Positions 46,900 to 56,988 of a DNA stretch of 64,000 bases are shown piece by piece. The position numbers and the translations under genes are program-made. The notes below the pieces were generated by a model. It saw only the letters and a program-made list of their open reading frames with translations. It had not been told where the DNA came from and searched no databases. The DNA is from Gaiella occulta. GTDB lineage: Bacteria > Actinomycetota > Thermoleophilia > Gaiellales > Gaiellaceae. How positions within the stretch are numbered: the first letter of the stretch is position 1; every line of letters begins with the position of its first letter. The stretch lies in the NCBI RefSeq assembly GCF_003351045.1, contig NZ_QQZY01000003.1, positions 248,001 to 312,000 of the forward strand, given 5' to 3'.

Positions 46900-48498
46900 A
46901 TGACGACCACGCCGACCTCGGGCCGCGCCGGTCTCGAGGAGCACGGGATCGCGGCCGCAGGCCGCGTCGTCTGGAACCCGACGACGGCCCAGCTCTACAC
47001 GGCGGCGCTGAAGGGCGACCTCGCCGTGCTCGCCCACGGCGGGCCGCTCGTCGTCGACACCGGCAAGCACACGGGGCGCTCGCCGAAGGACAAGTTCATC
47101 GTCTCGGAGCCGGGCTCGCGGGATCGCATCTGGTGGGGCGAGGTCAACCGGCCGCTCGTCGAGGATCGCTTCGACGGCCTGCGCGCGAAGGTCGTGGCCC
47201 ATCTCGAGACGCGCGACCCGCTCTACGTCGTCGACGCATTCGCCGGCGCCGACCCGGCGCATCGCATCGCGGTGCGCGTGCTCACCGGCAGTCCGTACCA
47301 CGCCCTCTTCGCGAAGACGATGTTCATCACCCCCTCCTCCGAGGAGCTGGAGGCGATCCGTCCCGGAACGCTCGTCCTGCACGCACCCGAGGTGGAGGCC
47401 GATCCGGCGCAGGACGGCACGCGCTCCGGGACGTTCGTCGTCCTGCACCCGTCCCGCGGCGAGGTCGTGATCGGCGGCACCTTCTACGCGGGCGAGATCA
47501 AGAAGGCCATCTTCACCGTCATGAACGACCGCCTGCCGCTCGAGGGCGTGCTCCCGATGCACTGCTCGGCGAACGTCGGCGAGGACGGAAGGGTGGCGGT
47601 GTTCTTCGGCCTCTCGGGCACGGGCAAGACCACCCTGTCGGCCGACCCGGAGCGCTCGCTGATCGGCGACGACGAGCACGGCTGGGGCGACAGCGGCGTC
47701 TTCAACGTCGAGGGCGGCTGCTACGCGAAGGTGATCCGCCTCTCGGCCGAGGCCGAGCCCGAGATCTTCCGCACGACGAGGACGTTCGGCACCGTGCTCG
47801 AGAACGTCGCCGTCGACGAGCGCGGCGTGATCGACCTCAACGACGACTCGAAGACCGAGAACACGCGCGCCGCGTACAAGCTGGAGCGCATCTCGAACGC
47901 GCTGCGCACGAAGATGGCGGGGCATCCGAGCGCGGTCGTGATGCTCACCGCGGATGCGTTCGGGATCCTGCCGCCGATCGCGCGCCTCACGCGCGACCAG
48001 GCGATGTTCTACTTCCTCTCGGGGTACACCGCCAAGCTCGCCGGCACGGAGATCGGCGTCGGCGAGCCGCAGGCGACCTTCTCGACGTGCTTCGGCGCGC
48101 CGTTCCTGCCGCAGCCTCCGAGCGTGTACGCGCGCATGCTCGGAGAGAAGCTCGACACGCACCGGTCCGCGGTGTGGCTCGTCAACACGGGCTGGACCGG
48201 CGGGCCTTTCGGCACGGGGCACCGGATGCCGATCCAGGCGACGCGGCGGCTCCTGCACGCGGCGCTCTCGGGCGAGCTCGAAGACGTCGACTACCGCGTC
48301 GACGACGTGTTCGGGTTCGACGTGCCGGTCGACGTGGCGGGCGTCGAGCGCTCGCTGCTCGACCCGCGCTCGACCTGGGGCGACCCGGCGGCCTACGACG
48401 TCGAGGCGCGCGAGCTCGCCGGCCTGTTCAGGGCCAACTTCGAGAAGTTCGCCGCCGACGCGGGCGAGGCGGTTGTCGCCGCCGGCCCGCTCGTGTGA
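46900..48498 (+). CDS. pckA: phosphoenolpyruvate carboxykinase (ATP)
   Basis: A 532-residue ATP-type PEPCK converting oxaloacetate to [26 protein letters not shown], the kinase loop [22 protein letters not shown] and ALRTKMAG are the family motifs. The GGGAGG ribosome binding site precedes ATG. Most actinobacteria use a GTP enzyme of different sequence, so the ATP form is a useful lineage hint. It drains the TCA cycle toward gluconeogenesis. Confidence 0.96.
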   Translation: MTTTPTSGRAGLEEHGIAAAGRVVWNPTTAQLYTAALKGDLAVLAHGGPLVVDTGKHTGRSPKDKFIVSEPGSRDRIWWGEVNRPLVEDRFDGLRAKVVAHLETRDPLYVVDAFAGADPAHRIAVRVLTGSPYHALFAKTMFITPSSEELEAIRPGTLVLHAPEVEADPAQDGTRSGTFVVLHPSRGEVVIGGTFYAGEIKKAIFTVMNDRLPLEGVLPMHCSANVGEDGRVAVFFGLSGTGKTTLSADPERSLIGDDEHGWGDSGVFNVEGGCYAKVIRLSAEAEPEIFRTTRTFGTVLENVAVDERGVIDLNDDSKTENTRAAYKLERISNALRTKMAGHPSAVVMLTADAFGILPPIARLTRDQAMFYFLSGYTAKLAGTEIGVGEPQATFSTCFGAPFLPQPPSVYARMLGEKLDTHRSAVWLVNTGWTGGPFGTGHRMPIQATRRLLHAALSGELEDVDYRVDDVFGFDVPVDVAGVERSLLDPRSTWGDPAAYDVEARELAGLFRANFEKFAADAGEAVVAAGPLV

Positions 48499-48574
48499 TG
48501 CGGGCGGCCGAGGCGCGCTCCGGCCGCGGGTTCGACGGACGCACCTGCGGCTCGATCAGGTAGCGTCCTCGGTG

Positions 48575-50272
48575 ATGGAAGCGATGCACGACGTTCTCGT
48601 CGTCGGCGCCGGGTGCGCCGGTATGCGAGCAGCCATCGAAGCGCACGACAGGGGCGCGAACGTCGGCGTCATCTCCAAGCTGCACCCGACCCGCAGCCAC
48701 TCCGGCGCGGCCGAGGGGGGGATCAACGCGGCGCTCGGCAACACGGCCGAGGACAGCCCCGAGAAGCACGCCTTCGACACCGTCAAGGGCTCCGACTACC
48801 TCGGCGACCAGGACGCGATCGAGATCTTCACGCGCGAGGCGCCGGGCGACATCTACCAGCTCGAGCATTGGGGCGCGTTCTTCTCGCGCAACGCGGACGG
48901 TAGGCTCGACCAGCGCCCGTTCGGTGCCGCGGGCTCGCCGCGCACCGTCTATGCGGCCGACATCACCGGCCACGTGCTGATCCAGGTGCTGTACGAGCAG
49001 CTGCAGAAGCGTATGGCCGAGGGCATGCGCGTGTACGAGGAGTTCTTCGCCTTCAGCCTCGTCATCGAGGACGGTCGCTGCACCGGGGTGATCAGCTGGG
49101 ATCTCCTCAACGGAGGCGTCAAGCTCCACACCGGCAAGGCCGTGATCCTCGCGACGGGCGGAGCGGGACGTATCTACCGCGTCACCACGAACGCCTACGC
49201 CTGCACCGGCGACGGCATGGCGATGGCGCTGCGCGCGGGCGTGCCGCTGAAGGACATGGAGTTCATGCAGTTCCACCCGACGACGATGTACCCGAGCGGC
49301 ATCCTCATCACCGAGGGCTGCCGCGGCGAGGGCGGCTACCTGCTCAACAAGGAGGGCGAGCGCTTCATGCAGCGCTACGCCCCGAACGCGCTCGAGCTTG
49401 CCTCGCGCGACGTCGTCTCCCGTTCCGAGACGACGGAGATCGAAGCGGGACGCGGCATCGACGGCAACGTCCATCTCGACCTGCGCCACCTCGGCCCCGA
49501 GAAGATCCTCACCAAGCTGCCGGGCTCGCGCGAGCTCGCCATGACCTACGCGGGCGTCGACCCGATCTACGAGCCGATCCCCGTGCGGCCCGGCGCCCAC
49601 TACCACATGGGCGGCATCGAGACGGACAGCCAGGGCCTGAGCGAGGTGGAGGGTCTCTACGCCGCCGGCGAGGCCGCGTGCGTCTCCGTCCACGGTGCGA
49701 ACCGCCTCGGCGGCAACTCGCTGATGGAGACGATCACGTTCGGCCGGCGCTCCGGTCACGCGGCGGCCGAGTATGCGCTGTCGGCGCCGGCCGCCGGCGG
49801 TGCGGGCGAGGCGGCGCGTGCCGACGCGGAGCGGTGGGTGAAGTCGATCCTCGACAACAGCGACGGCGAGCGGCCGTGGGTGATCCGCGACGAGCTCGGC
49901 CGGTCGATGCTCGAGAACTTCGGCGTCTTCCGCAGGGCCGAGAAGATGGAGGCGCAGATCGAGATCATCCACGGGTTGCGCGAGCGCTACGAGCGCGGCG
50001 TCGTCGTCGAGGACAAGGGCGACGTCTTCAACAGCGACCTGACGCAGGCGATCGAGCTCGGCTACCTGCTCGATCTCGCCTCCTGCATGCTGCAGGCGGG
50101 CAGCGCCCGCAAGGAGAGCCGGGGCGCCCATTCCCGGCCGTACGACTTCCCCGACCGCGACGACGAGAACTTCCTCAAGCACTCGATCACACGCTGGGTG
50201 GGCGACGGGCCGGAGCTCTCCTACAAGGAGGTGCGCATGACGCAGTGGGAGCCGATGGAGAGGAAGTACTGA
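48575..50272 (+). CDS. sdhA: succinate dehydrogenase/fumarate reductase flavoprotein subunit
   Basis: A 565-residue flavoprotein. FAD site [14 protein letters not shown], the covalent-flavin-type region [21 protein letters not shown], the catalytic stretch [11 protein letters not shown] and [10 protein letters not shown], then [19 protein letters not shown] lies 8 bases before the ATG, so it is probably leaderless (or uses GTG 48572). It is coupled to sdhB by TGATG. With the sdhE-like third gene it forms a non-classical complex. Confidence 0.95.
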   Translation: MEAMHDVLVVGAGCAGMRAAIEAHDRGANVGVISKLHPTRSHSGAAEGGINAALGNTAEDSPEKHAFDTVKGSDYLGDQDAIEIFTREAPGDIYQLEHWGAFFSRNADGRLDQRPFGAAGSPRTVYAADITGHVLIQVLYEQLQKRMAEGMRVYEEFFAFSLVIEDGRCTGVISWDLLNGGVKLHTGKAVILATGGAGRIYRVTTNAYACTGDGMAMALRAGVPLKDMEFMQFHPTTMYPSGILITEGCRGEGGYLLNKEGERFMQRYAPNALELASRDVVSRSETTEIEAGRGIDGNVHLDLRHLGPEKILTKLPGSRELAMTYAGVDPIYEPIPVRPGAHYHMGGIETDSQGLSEVEGLYAAGEAACVSVHGANRLGGNSLMETITFGRRSGHAAAEYALSAPAAGGAGEAARADAERWVKSILDNSDGERPWVIRDELGRSMLENFGVFRRAEKMEAQIEIIHGLRERYERGVVVEDKGDVFNSDLTQAIELGYLLDLASCMLQAGSARKESRGAHSRPYDFPDRDDENFLKHSITRWVGDGPELSYKEVRMTQWEPMERKY

Positions 50273-51378
50273 TGCAGGTCGGCCTGAAGATCTGGCGCTA
50301 CGACGCGAAGACTGGCGACCGCGCCCTCAAGGAGTACGAGATCACGGCGCCCGAGGAGGCGACCCTGCTCGACTGCCTCGACATCGTCAAGGATCGCCAC
50401 GACGGCTCGCTCGCCTATCGCAAGAGCTGCCGCATGATGATCTGCGGCTCCTGCGGCATGCGCATGGACGGCGGCGCCGTGCTCGCGTGCAAGACGCGCA
50501 TGTACGAGATCGCGCAGGCGGGCCACGTGCCGGTTATCTCGGCCATGGGCAACCTGCCGATCGTCAAGGACCTCGTCGTCGACATGGAGCCCTTCTGGCA
50601 GAAGATGCGCGCGGTCGACCCGTACCTGCGGCCGCGCTACGACCAGGCGCAGGAGCGCGAGAACGTCGTCTCGCAGCCGCAGATGGACGTGATCCACAAG
50701 GAATCGCTGTGCATCAACTGCGGCTGCTGCGTGTCGGAGTGCAACTCGATGGAATCCGACCCGGACTTCCTCGGGCCCGCCGCGCTCGCCAAGGGCATGC
50801 GCTTCGTCGGCGACCCGCGTGACGGCGCGACGATCGAGCGGCTCGAGCGCTACTCCGAGCCGCACGGCCTCTGGGACTGCACCCGCTGCTACTTCTGCAA
50901 CGAGCGCTGCCCGAAGGGCGTCGACCCGCGCGATGCGATCGCGAAGCTCGGCGCCGAGGCGATGAAGAACGGGATCGACCGCGACATGGGCGCCCGGCAT
51001 GCCAAGTGGTTCGTCACCTCCGCGAAGACGACGGGCTGGCTGCGCGAGACGGAGCTCGTCCCCAAGACGCAGGGCATCATCGCGTCGATCAAGGAAGTGA
51101 AGTTCGCGATGGGGCTCGCCGTCAAGGGCAAGGTGCCGCCGCCGTTCCCGCCGCACGTCGCCGCCGACGTGCACGAATCGCGCGCGCTCTTCGACCTGGT
51201 CAAGGCGCAGGGGCGCGACGGCGCCGCCGGCATCGTGCAGGGAGAGAGGGCGCTCGGCCGCATCGAGGCCCACCACGAGGCGGCGGGTGGGCGTGATCCG
51301 TACAACGAGCCCGACTCGGCGCCGCGTCCGTTCCTGCCGAGCGAGCGTGAGGAGTCCGAGGGAGTCGCTGCCACGTGA
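50272..51378 (+). CDS. sdhB: succinate dehydrogenase/fumarate reductase iron-sulfur subunit
   Basis: A 368-residue protein, longer than the usual 240-270. The 2Fe-2S ligands are in SCRMMICGSCGMRMDGGAVLAC; two further cluster motifs are CINCGCCVSECNS and CTRCYFCNERCPKGV. The extra C-terminal part (about residues 250-368) is not seen in SdhB of type A-D complexes and fits B subunits that pair with SdhE. Both ends overlap neighbours by a few bases. Confidence 0.92.
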   Translation: MQVGLKIWRYDAKTGDRALKEYEITAPEEATLLDCLDIVKDRHDGSLAYRKSCRMMICGSCGMRMDGGAVLACKTRMYEIAQAGHVPVISAMGNLPIVKDLVVDMEPFWQKMRAVDPYLRPRYDQAQERENVVSQPQMDVIHKESLCINCGCCVSECNSMESDPDFLGPAALAKGMRFVGDPRDGATIERLERYSEPHGLWDCTRCYFCNERCPKGVDPRDAIAKLGAEAMKNGIDRDMGARHAKWFVTSAKTTGWLRETELVPKTQGIIASIKEVKFAMGLAVKGKVPPPFPPHVAADVHESRALFDLVKAQGRDGAAGIVQGERALGRIEAHHEAAGGRDPYNEPDSAPRPFLPSEREESEGVAAT

Positions 51379-52256
51379 AGAAGGTCGCCTACTACAAGGG
51401 GTGCCTCGCATCCCTGTCCGCGAAGGAGCTCGACATCTCGACCCGGGCACTCGCGCCCAAGGTCGGCTACGAGCTGCTCGAGCTCGAGTCGGTCACGTGC
51501 TGCGGCGCCGGCGACATCCACGAGGCCGAGCCCGACTACTACCTGCACCTGAACGCGCGCATCCTCTCCTACGCCGAGGCGACGGGGTGCGACACGCTGA
51601 TGACGGTGTGCAACGTCTGCACGCTCAACCTGCGCCAGGCGAACTACCAGCTGCAGATCGACACCGGCCTGCGCGAACGCGTCAACGACAACCTCGAGCA
51701 GGTGGGCGTGCCGCGCTACCTTGGCACGGTCGAGGTGAAGCACTTCCTGTGGCTGATCGCGGGCGAGTCGTTCGCGGAGCTGCAGGCCGTCGCGCACAAG
51801 GGCCTCAAGGGGCTCAAGGTGGCGCCGTTCTACGGCTGCCAGATCCTGCGCCCGTCCAAGCTGATGGGCTTCGACGATCCCGACAAGCCGACCTCGCTCG
51901 AGCGCATCATCGAGGCGTGCGGCGGCGAGGCGATCGACTACCCGGCCAAGATCAAGTGCTGCGGCTTCCCGATCATCCAGGCGCGCGAGGACACGGCGCT
52001 GGCGGAGCTGATCCAGCCGATCGAGCAGGCGAAGGAGGCGGGGGCCGACGCGATGGTGACGCCGTGCCCGCTCTGCCACCTCTCGCTCGACGCCTGGCAG
52101 TCGAAGCTGAAGAAGAAGACCGGCAAGGACTTCCAGATGCCGATCCTGCACCTGTCGCAGCTCGTCGGCGTCGCCGCGGGCCTGACGGACTCGGAGCTGA
52201 AGTTCCGGCGCCACGTCGTGTCCGTGGCTCCGGTCGTCGAGAAGCTGAGCGTGTAG
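51375..52256 (+). CDS. SdhE/HdrB-like subunit with two CCG domains
   Basis: A 293-residue subunit with two cysteine-rich CCG motifs: KGC...TCCGAGD...CNVC (N-terminal half) and YGC...KCCGFP...CPLC (C-terminal half), as in heterodisulfide reductase HdrB and SdhE of type-E succinate:quinone oxidoreductases. It replaces the heme-b membrane anchors SdhC/D, which are absent here. It has no transmembrane helix and probably binds the membrane by amphipathic helices. Its GTG start overlaps the sdhB stop. Confidence 0.9.
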   Translation: MKKVAYYKGCLASLSAKELDISTRALAPKVGYELLELESVTCCGAGDIHEAEPDYYLHLNARILSYAEATGCDTLMTVCNVCTLNLRQANYQLQIDTGLRERVNDNLEQVGVPRYLGTVEVKHFLWLIAGESFAELQAVAHKGLKGLKVAPFYGCQILRPSKLMGFDDPDKPTSLERIIEACGGEAIDYPAKIKCCGFPIIQAREDTALAELIQPIEQAKEAGADAMVTPCPLCHLSLDAWQSKLKKKTGKDFQMPILHLSQLVGVAAGLTDSELKFRRHVVSVAPVVEKLSV

Positions 52257-52283
52257 CGCAGCCGCGTCGCGGCCGCGCTCCAG

Positions 52284-53123
52284 GTGCTCGTGGCGGCGCT
52301 GCTCGTCGGGGTTGCGATCGTCGTCCTCGGCGTGCTCGCGTACGGCTGGTTCGAGGCGGGCTGGCTCAGGCGCCGGGTCGTCGAGGTCGAGATCGCGGGC
52401 CTGCCGCCGGCGCTCGACGGCCTGCGCATCGCGCACCTGTCGGACTTCCACCTCGGCGTCGTCTCGCGCGGGCGTGTCGCCGCCGAGCTCGCCGTCGCAT
52501 GGGTCGAGGAGCGGCGGCCCGAGCTCGTCTGCGTCACCGGCGACCTCGTGTCGCACCCGAGGGGGGAACGGGCGCTGCGGCTCCTGCTGGCCCGGCTCGG
52601 CCGCCCGTACGTCGTCCTCGGCAACCACGACGTCGCCGTCACGCGTGACCCGTTCTCGCGCCGCGCGGAGCTCGACGATCTCCACGAGGCGGTGCTCCTG
52701 CGCGACGAGACCGTCACCGTGGAGCTCCGCGGGACGACGGTCTCGATTGCGGGGGTGGATCCCGAGACGTTCCAGCGGCGGACGGCGAGCCCGGTCGCGC
52801 TCGCACGCGGCGGCGCGGACTTGCGGCTGCTGCTGTGCCACTTTCCGGACGTGACGCGGCGGCTGCCGGCGGGCTCGTTCGACCTCATCCTCGCCGGTCA
52901 CCTGCACGGCGGGCAGATCGTGATCCCGACTCCGCGGGGGCGCGTCACGCTCGCCCACCCGGGCGTGCGGGATCTCCAGGGCGTCCACCGCCGTCCCGCG
53001 GGGGTGCTGCACGTCTCGCCGGGGCTCGGAACGACGTTCGTCCCCTTCCGCCTGCTCGCGCGGCCGGAGGTGACGGAGCTCGTGCTGCGCCCCGGTGCGC
53101 CGCGCCTGCAACAATCGTCGTGA
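52284..53123 (+). CDS. membrane-anchored metallophosphoesterase (YkuE/YaeI type)
   Basis: A 279-residue phosphoesterase. One N-terminal helix (LVAALLVGVAIVVLGVLAYG) is followed by the di-metal motifs HLSDFHLG, VTGDLVSHP, LGNHDV, LCHFPDV and GHLHGGQ. Relatives with this set hydrolyse UDP-diacylglucosamine or unknown phosphoesters near the membrane. The GTG start at 52284 is the only reasonable one, as a stop lies just upstream. It overlaps the Asp23-like gene by TGATG. Confidence 0.88.
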   Translation: MLVAALLVGVAIVVLGVLAYGWFEAGWLRRRVVEVEIAGLPPALDGLRIAHLSDFHLGVVSRGRVAAELAVAWVEERRPELVCVTGDLVSHPRGERALRLLLARLGRPYVVLGNHDVAVTRDPFSRRAELDDLHEAVLLRDETVTVELRGTTVSIAGVDPETFQRRTASPVALARGGADLRLLLCHFPDVTRRLPAGSFDLILAGHLHGGQIVIPTPRGRVTLAHPGVRDLQGVHRRPAGVLHVSPGLGTTFVPFRLLARPEVTELVLRPGAPRLQQSS

Positions 53124-53431
53124 TGGAAGGGCATTCCTCGATCTCGACCGACGTCCTCGCGAGCTATGCGGCCGACGCCGCATGCGAGATCGACGGCGTG
53201 CGCGGCGTCGTGGACGGTCCGCGTCCACGTCACAAGGGGGTCAAGGTGACGGAGGGCGGCGGCGCGGTCGCGCTCGAGCTCCACATCGCCGTCGACTGGG
53301 GCGCGAACGTCCCGACCGTCGGGCGCGCGGTGCAGGAGCGCGTGTCCGAGTACCTGGGTCGCATGGCCGATGTCTCGTTGCGCTCGGTCGACGTGATCGT
53401 CGACGAGGTCGGCCCTCCGGCGGCGGAGTAG
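53123..53431 (+). CDS. Asp23/Gls24 family (DUF322) protein
   Basis: A 102-residue cytosolic protein with the family pattern ISTDVLASYAADAACEIDGV, HKGVKV, ALELHIAVDWGANVPTVGRAVQERV and SVDVIVDEV. Family members associate with the membrane and envelope stress in Gram-positives. It is coupled to the phosphoesterase and to the GNAT-like gene 4 bases downstream. Confidence 0.9.
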   Translation: MEGHSSISTDVLASYAADAACEIDGVRGVVDGPRPRHKGVKVTEGGGAVALELHIAVDWGANVPTVGRAVQERVSEYLGRMADVSLRSVDVIVDEVGPPAAE

Positions 53432-53435
53432 CGCC

Positions 53436-54056
53436 GTGACCTCGCGCGTCGAGGGTCTCGGCCGGGGGACGCTCACAACCGCTCCCGCGGTCTGCCGCGA
53501 CTGCGTCTGGTGGCAGTCGCGCGGCAACCGCACGGCGTCGAAGGAGCGCTGGATGGAGCGTGCGGAGGACGACTGGGGCGAGTGGGGCACGATCTACCAC
53601 GACGACGACGGCAGCGTGCTCGGCTCGATGCAGTACGGCCCCGCCGGGCTCTTTCCCCGCGCCGCCGATCTCCCGGCCGGCCCTCCGTCCGACGACGCCG
53701 TGCTCGTGACGTGCGCCTACCTCGTCGGCGGGGCGGCCGAGTGGGTCGAGAAGTCGCTGCTGCTCGCCGCGATCGGCGAGGCGCGCGACCGGGGCGCGAG
53801 GGCGCTCGAGGCGTTCGCGTACCGCTACGACGCCGGCGAGACGACGGAGGAGCGCTTCCTCGTCCACCGCACCGTGTTCCCGCGCGACTTCCTCGACGCC
53901 TTCGGCTTCGCCACCGTGCGCGAGCAGGGGAGGGTCGAGCTGTGCCGGCTGGAGCTGGCCGGGCTCGCTCCCGTCGAGCAGGGCCGGCGCTCCAGGGTGC
54001 TTCGCGTCGTGCAGGAGGCGTTCACGCCGGCACCCACGCCGATGCCACGTTCGTAG
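53436..54056 (+). CDS. GNAT-like acetyltransferase fold protein
   Basis: A 206-residue protein. The N-terminal VCRDCVWWQSRG stretch with two close cysteines is followed by a shortened GNAT-like core (SMQYGPAGLFPRA, LVTCAYLVGGAAEWVEKSLLLAAIGEARDRGARALEAFAY and FGFATVREQGRVELCRLEL). The acetyl-CoA P-loop is weak, so function is uncertain. Start GTG 53436; it is the last gene of a run from the phosphoesterase, ended by a hairpin. Confidence 0.75.
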   Translation: MTSRVEGLGRGTLTTAPAVCRDCVWWQSRGNRTASKERWMERAEDDWGEWGTIYHDDDGSVLGSMQYGPAGLFPRAADLPAGPPSDDAVLVTCAYLVGGAAEWVEKSLLLAAIGEARDRGARALEAFAYRYDAGETTEERFLVHRTVFPRDFLDAFGFATVREQGRVELCRLELAGLAPVEQGRRSRVLRVVQEAFTPAPTPMPRS

Positions 54057-54061
54057 CCGGA

Positions 54062-54079
54062 TCCGGCCCTGCGGCCGGA
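54062..54079 (+). terminator. hairpin after the GNAT-like gene
   Basis: TCCGGCC-CTGC-GGCCGGA, a 7-bp GC stem with a tetraloop, 6 bases after the stop codon. No T-run. Confidence 0.55.
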
Positions 54080-54467
54080 CGTGTCGGCCGGCGTCCGTCG
54101 CGGCTGCTGCTGCGGCGGGGTCCGGGACGGTGTGGTGCGCTCCCACGCGCGTCAGGCGCGTCGCTCCGACTCGAACGGTCGCGATTCCCGGTGATATGAC
54201 CGCCTCGGCCCGACCGTGAACGGGATTCCGCCCGGGGCGGCCTGGGCAAAGCTCGTCGAGGCGCCCGCCGCCGGTTCGGGTGACGCTCCCGGGCTCCGCC
54301 GATCACGGGCACGGTGCGGAGGGGGCGTCTCCGCCGCGGGAGCTCACCGGCCCGAGCGAGCACGAGCGGGATGCTCCGGCATCGTCTGCTTGCGCGATCG
54401 CCGGGCTCTCCGGGAGCTGTCGCCGGGCGAGGCGCGCGAAGCGGATGTCGACATGGTGGGGAGGCGG
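54080..54467. other. intergenic stretch without a supported gene
   Basis: No frame here shows a start with a binding site or family motif. The sequence is GC-rich but its frames look like random arginine/proline-rich translations. It could hold an untranslated RNA or a decayed gene; I see nothing definite. Confidence 0.4.
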
Positions 54468-54794
54468 TCAGGGGGCGCGGGCGGGAGAGAGCGTGCGTGC
54501 TCCGCTCCTCGCGAGGGCGAGGTGGCGCCTGTGGATGCGTGAGACGTGCTCGGGCAGCGCCGGGATACGCCGGGCTCCTATCTCGAGGATCGTGAGGAGC
54601 GTTGCCGCGAGCTCCGCCCGGCGCTCTCGTTCGGCGACGACGAGTCGGCGGACGCTCTCGTAGCACGGGGTCGCGACCCGGAGCCGGACCGCTCGCCGCC
54701 GCAGCTTCCGCCACACCGCCGCGGAAGAGTGGAGGTCGCCGGCGCGCGTGACGGCCGTGACGAGCCTGCGGTCGATCCTTGGTGCGAACTCCAC
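54468..54794 (-). CDS. 108-residue hypothetical protein
   Basis: A basic, helical protein (start VEFAPRIDRRLVTAVTRAGD, then SSAAVWRKLRRRAVRLRVATPCYESVRRLV). The middle looks like a helix-turn-helix. It uses more A-ending and AGG codons than its neighbours, a possible sign of transfer or recent origin. AACGCT ends 6 bases before the GTG start, and three TCACA/TGTGA palindromes lie upstream. Function unknown. Confidence 0.45.
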   Translation of the reverse strand: MEFAPRIDRRLVTAVTRAGDLHSSAAVWRKLRRRAVRLRVATPCYESVRRLVVAERERRAELAATLLTILEIGARRIPALPEHVSRIHRRHLALARSGARTLSPARAP

Positions 54795-54873
54795 GAACCA
54801 AGCGTTCCACGCGTCCCGTCACAGCTGTGTGCCGATTCTGTGCCGGCTCTCTTCCACCCGCACGAACGTAGCG

Positions 54874-54890
54874 TGTGACGAAGTGTCACA
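54874..54890. promoter_or_regulatory. palindrome TGTGAC-N5-GTCACA
   Basis: TGTGACGAAGTGTCACA has two 6-base half sites of CRP/FNR type but a 7-base gap between the TGTGA and TCACA cores. It is upstream of the 108-residue gene. A smaller palindrome, CACAGCTGTG, lies at 54820-54829. Confidence 0.45.
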
Positions 54891-55022
54891 AGCGCCCGGC
54901 GCGGCGCGCGGTGCGCGGCGCTCGGAGCCGGAGCCCCCACGGTCCGGCGGTCGTCTCACGCCGGCGACAAGCGTCCCCTGCCGGCGGCTGACCTCCCTGC
55001 GAGCGCGCCTGCTCCGCATGTA

Positions 55023-55038
55023 TGTGACGATTGTCACA
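55023..55038. promoter_or_regulatory. CRP-like site TGTGAC-GATT-GTCACA
   Basis: This matches the CRP-family pattern TGTGA-N6-TCACA exactly and shares TGTGACGA with the site at 54874. It lies in the same upstream region, about 230 bases before the 108-residue gene. Confidence 0.5.
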
Positions 55039-55180
55039 GATAGCCGTCCGCGGCGCGCCGGCTCGTGATGGGCTGCGTGCGCTGCCGTCGGCCGGGCGCC
55101 GACGTGCCGGAACGCTCGCATGCGGTGGTCGCGGCGGCCGGTCTCCGGGTTGCCGTGGGGCCCACGGCAGAGTCGATGTT

Positions 55181-56020
55181 CTACCGGCAGCGTCCCGTCC
55201 CGGCGTCGGTGAACACCTTTCCGGCGACGGGGACGAAACGCCAGTCGTAACCGCTCGGCCGCAGCGTCAACTGCAAGACGCCGAAGGTGTCGTCGTTGCG
55301 GACGACGCTCCCGCGAAGCGCAGCAGCAAACGGGTAGTGGCTCCTGCCGCCCGTGCCGACGACGAAGGAGCGGATGCCGTTCAGCGGCGCGAAGCGCTCG
55401 TAGTCGTGGTCGTGCCCCTGCAGCACGACCTCCGCCCTCGCCTGCGCGAGGACGTTCCAGAGCGGCGCGACAGCGGTGTTGGAGCCGTGCTCGCCCGAGC
55501 TGAAGCGCGGCTGATGCCAGTAGGCGAGCGTGCAGCGGGCGGGGTGTGACGCAAGGTCGGCCCGGAGCCAACGCCACTGGGGCGAACCCCGGCCGCAGCC
55601 GCCGACCTCGTCGCAGTTGGAGTTCAGCACGACGACGTGCCAGCCGCCGAGCTCGTAGCTGTACCAGCCCTGCGGCGGCAACCGGAAGAGCCGGATCGCG
55701 ACCCGGGCGGTGCCCGTGCCGTAGTCATGGTTCCCGAGCGCGGCCCGGATCCGCGGCACGAGACGACCCCAGCTCGGGGTGAAGCAATTCGCGAAATCCG
55801 ATGCGCTCCCGTACTCGTAGGCGATGTCGCCGAGCACGGCGATCGGCCCTCGCAGCGCGGAGGCGAGCGCCGCCGTCTGCCCGTCGCCGTCCGAGTAGCA
55901 CGAGGCGATGTCTCCGACGGCGAGCAGTCGGACGCCCGTCGTGGGCGCTCCGAGCGCGGATCCAGGCACGCCGGCCGTCGCGATCGCGGCGACCGTGGCG
56001 AGCACCGCTGCACGGCGCAT
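55181..56020 (-). CDS. secreted purple-acid-phosphatase-like metallophosphoesterase
   Basis: A 279-residue protein with a Sec signal peptide (about residues 1-24, ends ALGA). Metal motifs are AVGDIA, AVLGDIAYEYG, ALGNHDYG, YWHQPRFSSG and LQGHDHDYERF, the last typical of purple acid phosphatases. Mature cysteines suggest disulfides outside the cell. It starts 2 bases after the asd stop, so it is the last gene of lysC-asd-phosphatase. Confidence 0.85.
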   Translation of the reverse strand: MRRAAVLATVAAIATAGVPGSALGAPTTGVRLLAVGDIASCYSDGDGQTAALASALRGPIAVLGDIAYEYGSASDFANCFTPSWGRLVPRIRAALGNHDYGTGTARVAIRLFRLPPQGWYSYELGGWHVVVLNSNCDEVGGCGRGSPQWRWLRADLASHPARCTLAYWHQPRFSSGEHGSNTAVAPLWNVLAQARAEVVLQGHDHDYERFAPLNGIRSFVVGTGGRSHYPFAAALRGSVVRNDDTFGVLQLTLRPSGYDWRFVPVAGKVFTDAGTGRCR

Positions 56021-56022
56021 GG

Positions 56023-56988
56023 CTACCGGCTCGGCTCAGCGGCGACGCCGAGGAGCAGATCGGCGATCTGGATCGCGTTCAGCGCGGCGCCCTTGCGCAG
56101 GTTGTCGTTCGCGAGGAAGAGCGCGAGACCGTTCTCGGAGGCGGTGTCGCGGCGGATGCGCCCGACGAGCACCTCGTCGCCCCCGGCGGCGTCCCTCGGC
56201 GTCGGGAACGCCGGCAGCTCGAGCACGCGGACGCTCGGCGCCTGCTGCAGCAGCTCGGTTGCCCGCTCGGGCGACAGGGGCTCCTCGAGCTCGATCCAGA
56301 TCGCCTCGGAGTGTCCGACGAGCACGGGCACCCGCACGCAGGTGGCGCTGATCGGCAGCTCCGGCAGCTCGAGGATCTTGCGCGTCTCCGCGCGCAGCTT
56401 CGACTCCTCGTCGGACTCGTCGCCTTCCCACGACCAGTCCATCACCAGGTTGTGCTCGGCGGTCGGCTCCGCGCGCAGCGCCTCCATCCGCTGGGCGCCG
56501 GCGCCCGACACCGACTGGTACGTCGCGACGCGCACGCGCCTGAGGCCGGCCGCGTCGTGCAGCGGCTTCAGCACGCACGTGAGGGGGATCGTGCAGCAGT
56601 TCGGGTTGGCGACGATGCGGTCGCGTTCGAGCGCCTCCAGCGCGCGCGCGCCGTTGACCTCCGGCACGACGAGCGGGTAGCCGTCGACGAGCCGGTAGGC
56701 GGACGACTTGTCGACGCAGATCGCCCCGGCGCCGGCGGCGACGGGCACGAGCTCGCGGCTCGCCCCGGTTCCGACCGAGAACAGGAACAGGTCGATGTCG
56801 CCGGCGCCGAGCGCCTCGTGGGTCGCCTCCTCGACGAGGATGTCGCCGTCTCCGAACGGCAGGCGCGTGCCGGCGGAGCGGGCCGAGGCGAACGCGCGCA
56901 CCTGGTAGCCGCGCCCGGCGAGCAGCTCGAGCGTGATCGTGCCGACGGCGCCGGTCGCTCCGACGACGCCGATGCGGGGGCTACCCAT
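56023..56988 (-). CDS. asd: aspartate-semialdehyde dehydrogenase
   Basis: A 321-residue ASADH reducing aspartyl phosphate. NADP site [17 protein letters not shown], catalytic Cys in [10 protein letters not shown], the TYQSVSGAG motif and the second half [12 protein letters not shown]. It overlaps lysC by 8 bases, giving the second step of the aspartate pathway for lysine, methionine and threonine. Confidence 0.95.
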   Translation of the reverse strand: MGSPRIGVVGATGAVGTITLELLAGRGYQVRAFASARSAGTRLPFGDGDILVEEATHEALGAGDIDLFLFSVGTGASRELVPVAAGAGAICVDKSSAYRLVDGYPLVVPEVNGARALEALERDRIVANPNCCTIPLTCVLKPLHDAAGLRRVRVATYQSVSGAGAQRMEALRAEPTAEHNLVMDWSWEGDESDEESKLRAETRKILELPELPISATCVRVPVLVGHSEAIWIELEEPLSPERATELLQQAPSVRVLELPAFPTPRDAAGGDEVLVGRIRRDTASENGLALFLANDNLRKGAALNAIQIADLLLGVAAEPSR

